Shown here: one piece after another, positions 18,284-27,483 of the stretch
Layout of the letters: each line of letters starts with the position of its first letter
How positions within the stretch are numbered: the stretch's first letter is position 1
DNA from: Chryseobacterium phosphatilyticum
GTDB taxonomy: Bacteria; Bacteroidota; Bacteroidia; Flavobacteriales; Weeksellaceae
DNA length: 64,000 bases
Direction: 5' to 3'
Assembly (NCBI RefSeq): GCF_002899825.2
Contig: NZ_PPED02000001.1
Span: 1,488,001 to 1,552,000, forward strand
Position numbers and translations under genes: made by a program
The notes under the pieces: model-generated
What the model was told of the DNA's origin: nothing
Seen by the model: the letters and a program-made list of their open reading frames with translations, nothing else
Database searches by the model: none

Positions 18284-19381
18284 ATGAAAAAAATTTTAAT
18301 TATTGTACTGAGTACAGTTGTAGGAAGTTCCCTTTTTGCTCAAAAAATAAATAAAGGACAAACTCTATCCTTTGAAAAACGATACTACTCCGAAAACGGG
18401 GATTATTACTTAATTTTTCAAAATGACGGAAATTTAGTGTTGTACAATGAAAGAAAGGCCCCCCTTTGGGCATCTAATACCGAAGGAAGAGGAAATAAGG
18501 CCATTTTTCAACCCGATGGAAACCTTGTAGTTTATGACAGAGCCAACAAAGCTGTTTTCAGCGCAGATACATATGATAAAAGTGCAGAAAAACTTATTGT
18601 CCAGGATGATGGAAATCTTGTAATTTACGGAAGTCGGAATAATGCACTTTGGGCATCAAAAAGTAGTTCCGGAAGCCAGTCTGTTAATAATAATACAGGA
18701 ATCATTTATAAAGATAAAAGCTTTGGCAAAGACAAAAAGATGTATTCTGAAAATGGTCAGTATTATCTGGTTTTTCAAAATGATGGAAATTTAGTATTTT
18801 ATAACTATCGAAATTCTCCAATCTGGGCTTCTAACACTGACGGAAGAGGAAGCAGAGCTCTGTTTCAGCCTGATGGAAATCTGGTTGTTTACGATAGAGC
18901 AAACAGACCTATTTTTAGCGCAGATACCTATAATAAAGGTGTGGATAGACTCGTAATACAGAATGATGGAAATCTTGTGATCTATGGAAACTCAAATAAT
19001 GTAGTCTGGGCATCAAAAAATAGTGAAGGAAGTAAATCCGGAACTCATTACACCGGAACAATTTATAAAGATAAAAGCTTCAGCAAAGAGCAAAAGTTTT
19101 ATTCTGAAAATGGACAACATTATCTGGTTTTTCAAAATGATGGAAACCTGGTATTGTATAATGACAAAAATTCTGCGGTATGGGCCACTAACACAGAAGG
19201 AAGAGGAACGAGAGCCCTGTTTCAGGCCGATGGAAACCTGGTAGTATATGACAGAGCAAACAGACCTGTTTTTAGTACCGACACTTATAATAAAAATTCT
19301 GACAGACTTGTTATACAGAACGATGGTAATCTTGTGATTTACAACACCTCCAATGCAGCCATTTGGGCAGTAAAAAGATAA
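18284..19381 (+). CDS. Secreted protein with three bulb-type mannose-binding lectin (MMBL) domains
   Basis: 365 residues: signal peptide (MKKILIIVLSTVVGSSLFAQ) followed by three tandem B-lectin domains (about 22-125, 140-245 and 262-365). Each domain carries three QxDxNxVxY-type sugar-binding motifs, for example QNDGNLVLY, QPDGNLVVY and QDDGNLVIY, so nine in total. The repeats are 70-80 percent alike, suggesting recent internal duplication. Proteins of this fold bind mannose or rhamnose glycans. Two-domain bacterial versions (LlpA, putidacin L1) are bacteriocins. Whether this one is a bacteriocin or an adhesin is not known. Confidence 0.88.
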   Translation: MKKILIIVLSTVVGSSLFAQKINKGQTLSFEKRYYSENGDYYLIFQNDGNLVLYNERKAPLWASNTEGRGNKAIFQPDGNLVVYDRANKAVFSADTYDKSAEKLIVQDDGNLVIYGSRNNALWASKSSSGSQSVNNNTGIIYKDKSFGKDKKMYSENGQYYLVFQNDGNLVFYNYRNSPIWASNTDGRGSRALFQPDGNLVVYDRANRPIFSADTYNKGVDRLVIQNDGNLVIYGNSNNVVWASKNSEGSKSGTHYTGTIYKDKSFSKEQKFYSENGQHYLVFQNDGNLVLYNDKNSAVWATNTEGRGTRALFQADGNLVVYDRANRPVFSTDTYNKNSDRLVIQNDGNLVIYNTSNAAIWAVKR

Positions 19382-19495
19382 AGATATAAAAAGAGTTTTT
19401 GTATATCCCGTGTAGCTCATTTTGCAATCAGGTCAAAAAAATAAAATCATATAAGTCTCTATATATAGGGACTTATATGGGTTTTATAGGATACC

Positions 19496-20194
19496 TTAGC
19501 AAATCAAAAGAAGCCTATATTCTCCGTCATTTTCCACAGGAGCCCTATGGATACAAGGTAAAACATGTTGTGCCGGATGATCTACCGCCAGACGCCAAAG
19601 ATGTCCTACTCCCAAATTGATAGGTTGGGCATTGGGTTTGGGCTCATAATGCAGATCAAAAAAATACTCTTTTAAAAAGTCTTCAAATTCTTCATCAGGG
19701 CCATCATGTAATTTTTTAAGCTTTTCACGGATTTCCGGAATTAAAATTTTTTGTTCAGCCTGATCATTGGCAAGAATATCACTTGCTGCCCCGTAATAAG
19801 TACATAGAAAGGTATTCGTTCCAATGGGAGAGCGATCGACATGATATGAATATACATCAGTGGAAATGAAACCGAGTTCCTCATCGCGATCGTACTTTTT
19901 AAGTAAATTAAGAGAGGGTAATGCGCCGAAATCTGATAAAAGCTGTACATCATTTAAGATAACCTTTCTTGCGATACTTCCTTTTTCTGAAAGCTCCAAC
20001 GCTAAAAGATCTTCAACAGAAACTTCTGTAATATTATCTTTTAATTGAAGTTTAGACACAATTTCTTTAAAATCCCCGGCTAAACTCCTATACCAACAGA
20101 TGGCATTCATGTTTCCATGGAAATTAGTGTCTGTAAGTTCAGAAAAAGTAGAAACTTTTTCAATTTGATCACTATCAGAAAATGTATTGTTCAT
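19496..20194 (-). CDS. DUF1826-like protein
   Basis: 232 residues without a signal peptide. The central block SYHVDRSPIGTNTFLCTYYG and the C-terminal HRAPVENDGEYRLLLIC resemble the H-x-D...LxCTYxGP and HRSP...RLLL blocks of DUF1826. That family looks like a small metal-binding or cupin-type enzyme of unknown function. The family assignment comes from memory of these motifs and is moderate. It is convergent with the lectin gene and has no operon partner. Confidence 0.6.
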   Translation of the reverse strand: MNNTFSDSDQIEKVSTFSELTDTNFHGNMNAICWYRSLAGDFKEIVSKLQLKDNITEVSVEDLLALELSEKGSIARKVILNDVQLLSDFGALPSLNLLKKYDRDEELGFISTDVYSYHVDRSPIGTNTFLCTYYGAASDILANDQAEQKILIPEIREKLKKLHDGPDEEFEDFLKEYFFDLHYEPKPNAQPINLGVGHLWRLAVDHPAQHVLPCIHRAPVENDGEYRLLLIC

Positions 20195-20627
20195 ATTTTG
20201 GAAGAATCAATTTTATTGCTTTATTCTTCACAAAAATAAGAAATACCTCAGAAAGTCAAATGACTATCACGTATGTCTTAAACATGACAACATATCTTCA
20301 ATTTCTCCATTACATGTAGCAAGCAGAATCGTATTTTAAAAACTTATATTCTGACCCAAAAGTATGAGATCGAAAATGAGCAAGCATTTAGTTTTGTCGT
20401 TATATTTTGTGTCTTCAGCCTTAAAAAGAAGCTGTTGCTAATACTGCTATAATAAAAATCCGATCAAATGATACTCAGGAATGCACTGTTCTAATCATAT
20501 ATTTTTCATGATGGTAAAATTCTGGAAAATTTATAATTCTTCTTGCTTGTAAAATCACAAAACACTGTAAATCAACACATTTAAAGAGCTTAATATTCCT
20601 TTATTAAAGCCATTACACCTTAGTGGT
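20195..20627. other. Intergenic, nothing found
   Basis: 433 bp of AT-rich sequence between the start of the DUF1826-like gene and the end of the YdeI gene. I see no coding frame, strong hairpin or repeat. Confidence 0.4.
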
Positions 20628-21209
20628 CTATCGGAATTGTTTCGGTCTATTTTTTTGCAATGCTTCTTTTACAATTTCATCAATACGTTTTGCACGCGTT
20701 TCCGGTCGTTTGGCAAGGACGATCCATTGGAGTAGCATTTTTCTTAATGATTTGCTTAAATTTAAAAAATACTCCTTTGATCCTTTATGGTTTTCAAATG
20801 CGTTTTCCAGATCCTGAGGAATAATTAACTCTTCAACACTATCCAATATTTCCCACGATCCGTTTTTCTTTGCTGTTTTGATACTTTCATAGCCTGCGGG
20901 CTTCATAAGTTTACCATCTATCAGTCTCTGAACTTTTTCTTTATTGATTTTTGACCACGTACTATTCGTTTTACGTTTGCTAAATAACTGCATAAAAGAT
21001 GTTTCATCAATCGTTTTTCTTGTACTGTCTATCCAGCCGAAACAAAGTGCTTCATCAACAAGATCACTCCAGTACACCACAGGCATATTTGATTTTTTGG
21101 TATTGCAGATCACCCACACAGATTGTACTGTTTGATGGTTTTCCTCTAGCCATCCTCTCCATTCGATAGCAGTATTAATATATACTTTCTGTCTTTCTGT
21201 TGTTTTCAT
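20628..21209 (-). CDS. YdeI/OmdA-family protein
   Basis: 193 residues matching the YdeI/OmpD-associated family. The signs are the N-terminal W-x-x-WL...SVW segment, the block VDEALCFGWIDS, the RKTNSTWSKINKEKVQRLID stretch and a C-terminal OmdA helix with ETRAKRIDEIV. Members are often annotated as bacteriocin-protection proteins, but the mechanism is unclear. It is cytoplasmic and monocistronic. Confidence 0.85.
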   Translation of the reverse strand: MKTTERQKVYINTAIEWRGWLEENHQTVQSVWVICNTKKSNMPVVYWSDLVDEALCFGWIDSTRKTIDETSFMQLFSKRKTNSTWSKINKEKVQRLIDGKLMKPAGYESIKTAKKNGSWEILDSVEELIIPQDLENAFENHKGSKEYFLNLSKSLRKMLLQWIVLAKRPETRAKRIDEIVKEALQKNRPKQFR

Positions 21210-21410
21210 CTGAATTATTTTTTTAAAATCAATTAATATGTAAATGTAAAAATGATTGATGACAACTGTTTGTCAGTAATTTATTTATTCCATATCTCTA
21301 TAATCAAATTCTTTGTTTTTGTGTGCCATACATTCTCACGGAATCTTACAAATATTTCAACAAATATCAAACATCATGAGGCACTTTAGATTATCATCCA
21401 GATTGGCATT

Positions 21411-21438
21411 AAAAAAGCGCTTCCTGGAAACGCTTTTT
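21411..21438. terminator. Bidirectional terminator
   Basis: AAAAAAGCG / CGCTTTTT stem around CTTCCTGGAAA, 17 bp past the T9SS-cargo gene stop at 21455 on the minus strand. Confidence 0.75.
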
Positions 21439-21454
21439 AAAATTCAAAAAATAA

Positions 21455-22243
21455 TTATTTCTTAATAAATTTTTGAGAATACTTCTTATTTTTGGTTTCA
21501 ACAGCGATGATATATGCTCCTGCAGGAAGTGATCTCACATCCACTTTATCATGGGTTAATTGCACATTCATTTTTCTTCCTGCCTGATCAAAAACTTCTG
21601 CTTTCGTAACTGTAGAATCTGTTTTCAGATTGATAAAATCTGATGACGGATTAGGATAAATCCCTGCATCAGCTTTAATTGTTGACTCTGAAGTCCCCAA
21701 TGATGTTTGTTGCGTAATTTTAAAATCATCAATCGATGTAAAAGAAAAGATAGATACCAGAGCCTTAACTCTAAAATAGATCTTAACATTTTGTCCGGCA
21801 AATGGCGAAAGATCAATAGTTTTTGTGACGTCATTAACAGGATAAAGCTGTTCCTGAAAAACAGGTGTTTCTGTACCAGTAAATGTAGCGGTAGCAGGTA
21901 AAACATAAATAGAAAAAATAGGGCTGCCATTAGTACCGTTATCGTGCCTGAGTAAAAAACTCAATGAATAATAATACCCTGCTGCCAGATCAATCTGAGG
22001 GGTTCCTAAGTTGGCATAATCATAATACCAGTTTAACACAACAGAACATGACCGTTGCAGGGAATTATTATTCACACTGTTGGTAGCCCATGGATTAAAT
22101 TCTGAATTTGGGTTACGGGTCGTCATCCAACCCGCAGGCACCTGACCTTCAGGCACAGAATTAAAATTTTCCGAAAAAATAGTCGTCTGAGCGGTAAAAC
22201 TTGTGACCACCAATAATGACATAAAAAATAAAACTTTCCTCAT
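21455..22243 (-). CDS. Secreted protein with type IX secretion C-terminal domain
   Basis: 262 residues: signal peptide (1-18, SFTAQ), then a beta-sandwich-like domain (about 20-170). The opening IFSENFNSVPEGQVPAGW is typical of cleaved-adhesin/concanavalin-like modules in Bacteroidetes. It ends in a T9SS type A sorting domain (about 190-262) showing GIYPNPSSDFINL, the VDVRSLPAGAYIIAV block and the basic tail KKYSQKFIKK. It should be exported across the outer membrane and be surface-bound or released. It has no catalytic domain, so its role may be adhesion. Confidence 0.9.
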   Translation of the reverse strand: MRKVLFFMSLLVVTSFTAQTTIFSENFNSVPEGQVPAGWMTTRNPNSEFNPWATNSVNNNSLQRSCSVVLNWYYDYANLGTPQIDLAAGYYYSLSFLLRHDNGTNGSPIFSIYVLPATATFTGTETPVFQEQLYPVNDVTKTIDLSPFAGQNVKIYFRVKALVSIFSFTSIDDFKITQQTSLGTSESTIKADAGIYPNPSSDFINLKTDSTVTKAEVFDQAGRKMNVQLTHDKVDVRSLPAGAYIIAVETKNKKYSQKFIKK

Positions 22244-22437
22244 AATAATTTCTTAATAATAAATATAACTGTATCAAATATATTTTTTGTATTCAATCGC
22301 TCAAAAGTATATTTTTTACCCGCAAAAACAAATATTATAGTAATATATTTACATTACATCCCATAAATAATAAAAAAAACAAACTCCATCATTCTTTATT
22401 ATATTACACGATCATATCATTTTCAATTTTTATAGAA

Positions 22438-22470
22438 TTTGTTCGCAGAAGACGAAATATTTTATCTTTG
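22438..22470 (+). promoter_or_regulatory. Flavobacterial promoter of glsA
   Basis: TTTG at 22438-22441 and TATCTTTG at 22463-22470, spaced 21 bp, fit the Bacteroidetes TTTG / TAnnTTTG consensus. They lie 44 bp upstream of the glutaminase ATG. Confidence 0.6.
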
Positions 22471-22514
22471 CTTTCTCGAGACTTATATTAACATTTTATT
22501 CGAAAATATTTTTT

Positions 22515-23528
22515 ATGAAAAAAAACAGCTTTTTATTTTCTGCAAAGGGAATTGTTCTTGCAAGTTTTCTTTCCTTGAACACAATCACTTATGCTCAGAA
22601 AACTGCGGAGGTAACACCAATCTCGGAAAAGGCCTTAAACAGTATTCTAGAAAAAAACAGAGCATATTATACACAAGGTAAAGTTGCTGATTATATTCCT
22701 GAACTGGGGAAAATGGATGCTAAAGCAATTGCCTTTTCAGTAGTGGATAAAAGCGGTAAAGTATATAATACAGGTGATGTCAGCAAGAAATTTACGATGC
22801 AGAGTATTTCAAAGATTATTGCATTAATGATTGCGGTCAATGAAAAAGGGGAAGCCAATGTTTTCGATAAAATGGGTTACTACGGAACCGACAAACCCTT
22901 TAATCACTTTGGTAATCTTGAAACCATGGGTAAACCTCTTAATCCGATGATGAATGCGGGAGCTATCCTTACCACGTCATTAATTTCCGGAGACGGGGAA
23001 AAACCGTTTGTGAAAGTGCTAGAGATGGTGAGGTATATTACTAAAAACCAAAGTATAGATTACAGCAAGTCTGTTTACGAGTCTGAAAAAGCTACCGGCC
23101 ACCGTAACCGCGGAATGTTTTATATTATGAAAAACAGCGGTTTGATTTCCGGAAATGAAGATCAGCTGGATAATTATTTCAGACAATGTTCCATTGAAGT
23201 AACTGCTGAGGATTTAGCAAAAATCGGTTATTTCTTTGCCAATCAGTGTACCCGCTTTGATGGAGATATTACATATAAAAATGCAGAAACTGCAAAATTA
23301 ATAGAATCACAAATGCTTACTGCCGGGATGTACGAATTCAGTGGGGAGTATTCCAGAACGGTAGGATTACCAAGTAAATCCGGCGTAGGTGGTGGAATTA
23401 CCGTAAGTGTTCCCGGAAAAATGGGTATTGGAGTTTTTAGCCCGTCATTGGATCAGCATGGAAATTCATTTGCCGGTTATCACATGATTTTAGATTTGGT
23501 GAAGCAATATGGGTTAAGTATTTTTTAA
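22515..23528 (+). CDS. glsA: Glutaminase A, exported
   Basis: 337 residues: signal peptide (1-28, ending TYAQ) then a complete serine-dependent beta-lactamase-like glutaminase, which hydrolyses L-glutamine to glutamate and ammonia. The catalytic pair S97-x-x-K100 lies in TMQSISK. Other conserved blocks are PLNPMMNAGAI, ATGHRNRGM and SGVGGGITVSVPGKMGIGVFSP. Most bacterial enzymes of this family are cytoplasmic; the signal peptide implies a periplasmic or secreted form, as known in some Bacteroidetes. It is monocistronic. Confidence 0.95.
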   Translation: MKKNSFLFSAKGIVLASFLSLNTITYAQKTAEVTPISEKALNSILEKNRAYYTQGKVADYIPELGKMDAKAIAFSVVDKSGKVYNTGDVSKKFTMQSISKIIALMIAVNEKGEANVFDKMGYYGTDKPFNHFGNLETMGKPLNPMMNAGAILTTSLISGDGEKPFVKVLEMVRYITKNQSIDYSKSVYESEKATGHRNRGMFYIMKNSGLISGNEDQLDNYFRQCSIEVTAEDLAKIGYFFANQCTRFDGDITYKNAETAKLIESQMLTAGMYEFSGEYSRTVGLPSKSGVGGGITVSVPGKMGIGVFSPSLDQHGNSFAGYHMILDLVKQYGLSIF

Positions 23529-23773
23529 AATATTTTACCGTTCTTTTGAATACGAAACAAATGTTTTGGAACATCAATGGCTGCAGATCATACTGAAGAG
23601 AAAATCATCAGAAATGCTAAAGAATAAGCTAAAAAACTAATCAAACATCCAAGATCATTAAATACTGATAATCAAAAACATACATTCAAATCCAACAATC
23701 AATTGAAAGATATTGGATCCTATAGTTTTTCAAAAAATACTATCTTCGCAGCGTATTACTAAAACTTGATGAT

Positions 23774-24319
23774 ATGAAAAAAATGATATTTCTGGCTTCA
23801 GCTGTTCTTATATTAAACTCTTGTGTGGTATCTACCGCTGCAAAAGTGGTAAAAGGAGCTGTGAATATAAGCTACAAAGCAGTAAAAGGAACTGTTAATG
23901 GAATCAGCTGGGCCGTAAGCAAAGCAAAAGGAAAAATAGATGAAGATCGTTTAGATGGCACATGGAAAATCGTAGGAGTCTATCGTGGTTCTTTTGAAGA
24001 TTTTTCTAAAGATCAGAATCCGGATGGTTCATTCACATCAGATTGTACAGAAGGTTTTGATCAGATTATTTTCAAAGCTAAAAAATCCAAATTCAAACCT
24101 GTGCATTGTAGCTCTGAAAAGGAAGATTGGGTAAAATATTCTTTAGAATTCGGTAAAAATCCCTTAACTAAAGAGAAGGAAAATTATATTGAATACAATT
24201 CCAACAGCTATATATCAGTCATTGATGCCAATAGCAAGACAATGATTCTCGAAGGAAATTTAATGCCTAAACTGGCATTTTCCGGAGCTAAGCTATATCT
24301 TTTGGAAAAAGTAAAATAA
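23774..24319 (+). CDS. Hypothetical lipoprotein
   Basis: 181 residues with lipobox LILNSC (Cys 17). An amphipathic Ala/Lys/Val-rich segment follows (about 22-55: AAKVVKGAVNISYKAVKGTV), then a lipocalin-like beta region starting DRLDGTWKIVGVYRG. The GTWKIVG opening is reminiscent of lipocalin-like families, but the rest is not diagnostic. A strong bidirectional terminator follows immediately. Confidence 0.7.
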   Translation: MKKMIFLASAVLILNSCVVSTAAKVVKGAVNISYKAVKGTVNGISWAVSKAKGKIDEDRLDGTWKIVGVYRGSFEDFSKDQNPDGSFTSDCTEGFDQIIFKAKKSKFKPVHCSSEKEDWVKYSLEFGKNPLTKEKENYIEYNSNSYISVIDANSKTMILEGNLMPKLAFSGAKLYLLEKVK

Positions 24320-24320
24320 T

Positions 24321-24360
24321 AAAAATAAAGGAGTACATGAAACCGTACTCCTTTATTTTT
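24321..24360. terminator. Strong bidirectional terminator
   Basis: A 16-bp perfect stem (AAAAATAAAGGAGTAC with its complement) and an 8-nt loop serve the lipoprotein gene on the plus strand and the DUF3592 gene on the minus strand. Confidence 0.85.
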
Positions 24361-24418
24361 ATTATTTTACCAATTGTTGCCTGCATGTAACGTGCACATA
24401 AATTCCGGCCAAAAGATT

Positions 24419-24823
24419 CTATTTTAAATACTGTTCTGCGATGAAGTATCCTCCTCCTATCACCAGCAGAGGAAGGGCTGCAGATAACAAAATCAAAGGC
24501 CATGCAAAAATTCTGAAATAAGTATACAGTTCTACTTTAGAAGGATCTTTCGGGTCATAGATTATTGTTTCTGTATCTCCTTCAGACCAGCTCGAAGGAT
24601 TAGTTCCTTCCGCCAGTTCATAAGTGTATTCAGTATTATCTTTAGTACGGTAGGTAAAGACCGGCACATAGACCACACCATCTGAATCTATTTCACGTAA
24701 AGATGTTACTGTTCCCGTTACTTTTTCACCATTTTTTAAAAAAGTGATTGTACTTTTAAAGCTAATCGCTGCCAGAATCAGTAATCCTAACCCTGCACCA
24801 AGCATGAGATAATATTGCCACAT
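24419..24823 (-). CDS. DUF3592 membrane protein
   Basis: 134 residues: TM helix (about 5-25), an extracytoplasmic beta domain (GEKVTGTVTSLREI ... VYVPVFTYRT ... IYDPKDPSKVEL) and a second TM helix (about 107-128). This is the standard DUF3592 layout. The function is unknown. Confidence 0.85.
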   Translation of the reverse strand: MWQYYLMLGAGLGLLILAAISFKSTITFLKNGEKVTGTVTSLREIDSDGVVYVPVFTYRTKDNTEYTYELAEGTNPSSWSEGDTETIIYDPKDPSKVELYTYFRIFAWPLILLSAALPLLVIGGGYFIAEQYLK

Positions 24824-25085
24824 AATCTCTTTTTTTACGATTGTTATTTCTTACTTTATTTTTTAATTCTAAATAAATCCACATTAATCATCCTCAACAG
24901 ATATGACTGCTAGTAAGGTATATTTCAATTGATCACAAACTTAATGAAAAAGACATTTATTCTGTAATGTATTCTTTTTTAACACAACATATGTAATATC
25001 AACACCTTAAAAACTGTTATTATCTAATATAAATGTAAATTTATTTAATTAATCATAACCAATCACCAATTACTCAAATCAATTT

Positions 25086-25985
25086 ATGAAAAATACAATT
25101 TCTAAACCGGAAATCAGGAAAAATGCAGCAACTTACCTGACCCTTACCCTACTCCTCTGCCTCCCTGTATACTATATGTGTATCCACACCGGAAAGCTTG
25201 GGGGCGGAATCATATCTTACGCTACTATTGTGATGTGGTGCCCGGCTATTGCAGCTCTTCTTACTTGTCGCATAAGGAAAATCCCGATATCCTCGTTGGG
25301 TTGGAAATGGGGACTTACAAAATACCAGATACTGGCCTACTGCATTCCACTCCTCTATTCTCTTGTTCCTTATCTGGTCATCTGGATCAGTGGAGCCGGT
25401 GGTTTTTATAATCATGAATTTGTTGCGGAGATAGGCAAAGGAATGGGATGGGAATTGTCTGACGGAGCAACCATTGTGTTATACATTATTTTAATGAGCA
25501 GCTTCGGTATGGTAAGATCTGTAGGGTCTGCTTTGGGGGAAGAAATCGGATGGCGGGGTTTTCTTACACCGCAATTGGCAAGGATCAATTCCTACACTGC
25601 CACCTCATTATGGATGGGAGTCATTTGGTCACTGTACCATTATCCTCTTCTGTTATTTTCCAACTACAATACAGGAGGTCCCAAATGGCTTGCCTTGACC
25701 TGTTTTACCGTAATGATATTTGCGTGTTGTTTTATTTTCACGTGGTTACGCTTAAAATCCGGGAGTCTATGGACAGGGGTATTTTTGCATGCCAGCCATA
25801 ATCTGTTTATCCAGTCTATTTTTACGCCGCTTACCACAGATACAGGAAATACCAATTATTATATTGATGAGTTCGGGATTGCGCTCCCAATCGCAACTGT
25901 ACTAGTTGCGTATTTCTTCTGGAGGAAAAGAAATGAGCTACCGGAACAGAAAATTGAAGATTCTGATTCGCCTGTTACTATTTGA
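25086..25985 (+). CDS. CPBP-family intramembrane metalloprotease
   Basis: 299 residues with about eight TM segments. The Abi/CAAX protease motifs are present: E152-E153-x-x-x-R157 in GEEIGWRGFL, H185 in WSLYHYPLLL, and H235/H238 in HASHN. Family members cleave prenylated proteins in eukaryotes; in bacteria they process peptides or give self-immunity to bacteriocins. No bacteriocin gene is adjacent. The strong terminator behind it makes it monocistronic. Confidence 0.9.
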   Translation: MKNTISKPEIRKNAATYLTLTLLLCLPVYYMCIHTGKLGGGIISYATIVMWCPAIAALLTCRIRKIPISSLGWKWGLTKYQILAYCIPLLYSLVPYLVIWISGAGGFYNHEFVAEIGKGMGWELSDGATIVLYIILMSSFGMVRSVGSALGEEIGWRGFLTPQLARINSYTATSLWMGVIWSLYHYPLLLFSNYNTGGPKWLALTCFTVMIFACCFIFTWLRLKSGSLWTGVFLHASHNLFIQSIFTPLTTDTGNTNYYIDEFGIALPIATVLVAYFFWRKRNELPEQKIEDSDSPVTI

Positions 25986-25994
25986 GCATCCCTA

Positions 25995-26028
25995 TAAAAA
26001 AACAGCGCTCCCAGAGCGCTGTTTTTTT
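25995..26028. terminator. Bidirectional terminator
   Basis: An AACAGCGCT / AGCGCTGTT stem flanked by A- and T-runs, shared by the CPBP gene (+) and the 26069 gene (-). Confidence 0.85.
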
Positions 26029-26068
26029 ATTCAATATTTTTAAAAATTTTTCTTTATTATTTTTATTA

Positions 26069-26989
26069 TCAAATAGTTGATGATTGAAAAAAGGGTATTA
26101 ATTCTTTTATAGGTGGAGCCTCCAGTATATTTCCTGTATTCATTGAGGCATCGTAAGTTATATGGTTTACCATCCATTCAATAGTCTCATTTCCAATCAA
26201 ATTATCTGGTAAAGGTATAGGATGATTAAAATCTATGGGTCTGATAAATCTTCCTTTTGAAGAAAAATCAACGAAAAAACCACCCCAGCCTTTAACAAAA
26301 GGATATTTTGGAATTCTCTTTAAAGGAATACACCGAAGTTCCCAGGTTCCTGCAGCCCAGCCTCCTTCATTCTGGTTGTTTTTTCTATTGAAAAACAGGT
26401 AATTAAAACCCTCTATTTCTGTTATATCATATTCTTTACCATTATATGGCCCACGATAATCACTAAAACAAAGATAACTGTAGATTTCATTTCGATGAAG
26501 TTTTAAAAACTCACGCAGTTTATCCCTGTTATTACCAGACCCAGGGCTTTGAAAATGCCATGCTGTAAATGTGCTTGCTCCGGCTTCTTTTGTTATAATA
26601 ATAGCACAGCCCTGCATTTCTCCAGTGATCACATATTGTGGTTCAGCTAAATTGGGACACAAAGGAATATTTCCCAATCTTCCCACATTTGAAAAATCAT
26701 CGGCTGGAACACCACCATAATATGGGAAAAAATATACCGGCCCTAAATTTGTTCTCTTATATCCAAAGTAACGTTCAAACAAACTTAATTCATTTTTTAC
26801 AGTAATCCCGCTGAAGCCCAGATCACCTAACTCTACAATTTGTAAATCAGACTTTGAGGGTATCATGTAAGAAGGGTTGTCATCTCCGTTTACTTTTTTT
26901 AAAACCTCTTTAAAAGATAAAGAAATGGCTTTGGGATGCAGCCAGATAAGGTCCTCCGGCTCCGGGTCTTGTATTACTTTTTTTAACAT
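26069..26989 (-). CDS. Possible CNF/BLF1-like deamidase-type toxin, unknown family
   Basis: 306 residues, no signal peptide, no family recognised outright. The segment around residues 120-150 reads YVITGEMQGCAIIIT, then nine residues, then TAWHFQSPG. This places C128 and H145 17 residues apart, with C128 preceded by Gly at a strand start. That arrangement resembles the Cys-His pair of CNF1 (C866/H881) and BLF1 glutamine deamidases (SGC...H). It is co-directional with the 27010 gene (20-bp gap) and divergent from the reb operon, consistent with an effector of the R-body locus. The enzyme prediction is inference from one motif. Confidence 0.45.
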   Translation of the reverse strand: MLKKVIQDPEPEDLIWLHPKAISLSFKEVLKKVNGDDNPSYMIPSKSDLQIVELGDLGFSGITVKNELSLFERYFGYKRTNLGPVYFFPYYGGVPADDFSNVGRLGNIPLCPNLAEPQYVITGEMQGCAIIITKEAGASTFTAWHFQSPGSGNNRDKLREFLKLHRNEIYSYLCFSDYRGPYNGKEYDITEIEGFNYLFFNRKNNQNEGGWAAGTWELRCIPLKRIPKYPFVKGWGGFFVDFSSKGRFIRPIDFNHPIPLPDNLIGNETIEWMVNHITYDASMNTGNILEAPPIKELIPFFQSSTI

Positions 26990-27009
26990 ATCATTATTTT
27001 AAATTTGTA

Positions 27010-27483
27010 TTAACTAAGAGGATTACGTTCTCGTATGGTAGCAGCCCATTCCTGTATACAGGCACGTGTATCTGCGTTGACATTAGCTCCAAATAAAATC
27101 ATCAGCTCATCAAAAATATTTTCTCCTTTTTTTCTCTCCCCTTTCCAATAGCTTTCTTCTATGCTGCCCACAAATTTATGAGACTCATGCGTTCTGATCT
27201 TTCTCAGTGCTTTCTGAACATCAGGTCTGTTGAATACCTCTCCTATTTTCTGTTCTCCTACATTTCCAAATAGCAGATGGATCAATCTGATAGAAGGGTA
27301 TACTCCATATCCAACCTGATCTCTGGTAAAATCTTTTGTTGCAATCATCGCCCCAAGCCGACTGTCCGGGTCTACTTTTTCGGGTTCCAGCAAAGCCTTA
27401 TATTGCTGATATTCATTCCTTCCCATCCAGGCACCTCCAGCTCCTGCAACGGAAAGTAAAAGTTGTATGTATCTTTTTTCCAT
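27010..27483 (-). CDS. Hypothetical protein, partner of the 26069 gene
   Basis: 157 residues. The start has a short hydrophobic segment (YIQLLLSVAGAGGAWMG) that could be a weak signal or membrane anchor. The rest is helical and charged, ending in CIQEWAATIRERNPLS. No family is recognised. It is the first gene of a two-gene operon with the putative Cys-His toxin, so immunity, chaperone or delivery-adaptor roles are possible but unsupported. Confidence 0.55.
   Translation of the reverse strand: MEKRYIQLLLSVAGAGGAWMGRNEYQQYKALLEPEKVDPDSRLGAMIATKDFTRDQVGYGVYPSIRLIHLLFGNVGEQKIGEVFNRPDVQKALRKIRTHESHKFVGSIEESYWKGERKKGENIFDELMILFGANVNADTRACIQEWAATIRERNPLS

Noticed and set aside
19395..19415. Possible fourth att-like copy (TTTTGTAT...) after the lectin gene
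   Set aside because: Only the first eight bases agree with the mnmE-end repeat; chance similarity is likely.
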